From an uncultured Rhodospirillaceae bacterium (lineage in GTDB: Bacteria; Pseudomonadota; Alphaproteobacteria; Rhodospirillales; Magnetospirillaceae), in NCBI GenBank assembly GCA_937887565.1, contig CALABS010000070.1:62001-126000 (forward strand): 64,000 bases of DNA. The letters run 5' to 3'. Numbering within the stretch: position 1 is the first letter of the stretch; the number at the start of each line of letters is the position of its first letter. Positions 63,183-64,000 of this stretch are shown piece by piece. The translations under genes and the position numbers were made by a program. The notes beneath the pieces were generated by a model. The model was not told the origin of the DNA. It made no database searches and saw only the letters and a list, made by a program, of their open reading frames with translations.

Positions 63183-64000
63183 CCATGGAATCCCGCCCGA
63201 TGACCCGATCCAGCCGCACCTCCCCGCGCCGGCTCACGCGCTTCCGGATGGTTGCCGCCGTGTTGGCTCCGGTGCTGGCCCTGGTGGCCTTCTCGGGTTA
63301 CGTGGTGGAAGAGAAGCTGGCTTCGTACCGCGCCAGCGCCGACCTCCTGATCGCCGCCCGCGTGGCGCAATCGGCCCATCGGCTGGCCCGCGACGTGGAG
63401 AGCGAGCGCAGCCTCTCGGCGCTGTATATCGGGACCGGGCGGAATTCCTGGCGGCCGGAGCTCGACGACCTGCGTGACGCCACCGACCGCAGCCGGGAAC
63501 GGTTCCTGGAGCTCATCCTGCCCCCGGCGACGGCCAAGGCGTTCGGCATCAGCGGCAGCCGCATGAGCCTGGGCGACATCGACGCGGCCCGGGCGGTGGT
63601 CGACGGCGACGGCGACCTGCGCGCCGTCCTCGTCGCCTACAGCGAGATCGTCAGCCGCCTCATCAGCGCCTCGGCACGCCTGTCCGCCGCCGATTCCCAC
63701 AATCTGATCGCGGCATACATGGATCTGGGCCACGTCAAGGACCGCGTCGGCCGTGAGCGTTCGATCGGCGCCTCGTGGCTGCTCGGCCGCCGCGACCAGG
63801 AACTGTTGCGGATGTTCGCCGAGGCCCATGCCGAGAAAAGGGCCTTCCTGGAATCCTTCCGGGGCCATGCCTCGGCGAGCCAGATCGCCATTTTCGACGG
63901 GCTGGTCCGCGGCCCCATCGTCGACGAACTCGACCGTCTCCACGACCGCGTCCTGGCCGGCAAGCTGGGACCCGAGGACGCGGACGTCTGGCAGCGCACC
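63179..64000 (+). CDS. NIT (nitrate/nitrite-sensing) domain protein, partial at right edge
   Basis: The frame is open from an ATG overlapping the kinase stop (ATGA at 63179) to the window end, giving 274 codons without a stop. A membrane helix (about 24-45) is followed by a helical extracytoplasmic region with the NIT-domain hallmarks: RLARDVESERSLSALYIG, AAYMDLGHVKDRVGRERS and IGASWLLGRRD. NIT domains are the periplasmic sensors of receptors and kinases for nitrate or nitrite. The output domain lies beyond the window. It follows the binding protein and hybrid kinase in one unit. Confidence 0.85.
   Translation, partial: MTMESRPMTRSSRTSPRRLTRFRMVAAVLAPVLALVAFSGYVVEEKLASYRASADLLIAARVAQSAHRLARDVESERSLSALYIGTGRNSWRPELDDLRDATDRSRERFLELILPPATAKAFGISGSRMSLGDIDAARAVVDGDGDLRAVLVAYSEIVSRLISASARLSAADSHNLIAAYMDLGHVKDRVGRERSIGASWLLGRRDQELLRMFAEAHAEKRAFLESFRGHASASQIAIFDGLVRGPIVDELDRLHDRVLAGKLGPEDADVWQRT

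Overview
The window is GC-rich, densely packed double-stranded bacterial DNA. The gene content points to an alphaproteobacterium of the Rhodospirillales type (Magnetospirillum-like), though that assignment is inference. The clues are a GTG/ATG-coupled gene style, an NsrR-type Rrf2 regulator, two heme-copper oxidases, a cytochrome bd, an alternative complex III, flavocytochrome c sulfide dehydrogenase, a TRAP binding protein beside a TorS-like hybrid kinase, and many cytochromes c. By reading, 17 CXXCH haem sites are spread over eight proteins.

Layout. 1-3.8 kb is a foreign-looking segment of lower GC: a tyrosine integrase, a coupled small gene, and a large protein with an Mrr-type nuclease domain followed by TPR-like helices that runs off the left edge. 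4.0-8.7 kb holds a BNR-repeat protein paired with a MoaD-like protein, a DUF123 protein, a pair of paralogous unknowns, a GNAT acetyltransferase and an N-formylglutamate amidohydrolase. 8.8-14.6 kb has tRNA-Val with its own promoter, a chemoreceptor, a TetR-controlled HlyD/permease/ATPase export operon with a visible operator, and a hemerythrin-like protein. 14.6-22.8 kb is a minus-strand catabolic cluster: a pyruvate-oxidase-like ThDP enzyme, an enolase-superfamily enzyme, a large FAD/Fe-S oxidoreductase, a sensory-rhodopsin-transducer-family protein and a GH15 enzyme, interrupted by a striking inverted and tandem repeat element.

22.9-37.2 kb carries two convergent respiratory operons. The plus-strand actABCDEF set encodes alternative complex III and ends in two small lipoproteins. 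The minus-strand set encodes a caa3-type oxidase (diheme cytochrome, lipoprotein cytochrome, CuA-cytochrome c subunit, fused subunit I-III) and accessory membrane proteins. Together they would form a quinol to cytochrome c to oxygen route. 37.3-42.0 kb is sulfur and cytochrome territory: a TauE/SafE exporter, a NapC-type tetraheme cytochrome with a diheme partner, flavocytochrome c sulfide dehydrogenase and a rhodanese, with an FNR-like box upstream of fccAB and short shared AT-rich motifs.

42.1-54.7 kb has a subtilisin-like lipoprotein, a second oxidase operon (coxB-coxA-ctaG-coxC), an S49 peptidase, TrmN6, a polyprenyl diphosphate synthase, a Cache-domain histidine kinase and an amino-acid-type binding protein. 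54.9-64.0 kb has cydABX, an HPt/pseudo-receiver protein, NsrR, and a three-gene sensory cluster: TRAP binding protein, TorS-like hybrid kinase and a NIT-domain protein cut by the right edge. Overall this looks like one stretch of chromosome devoted to branched respiration, sulfide oxidation and redox/NO sensing, with a mobile, possibly defensive, insertion at its left end.
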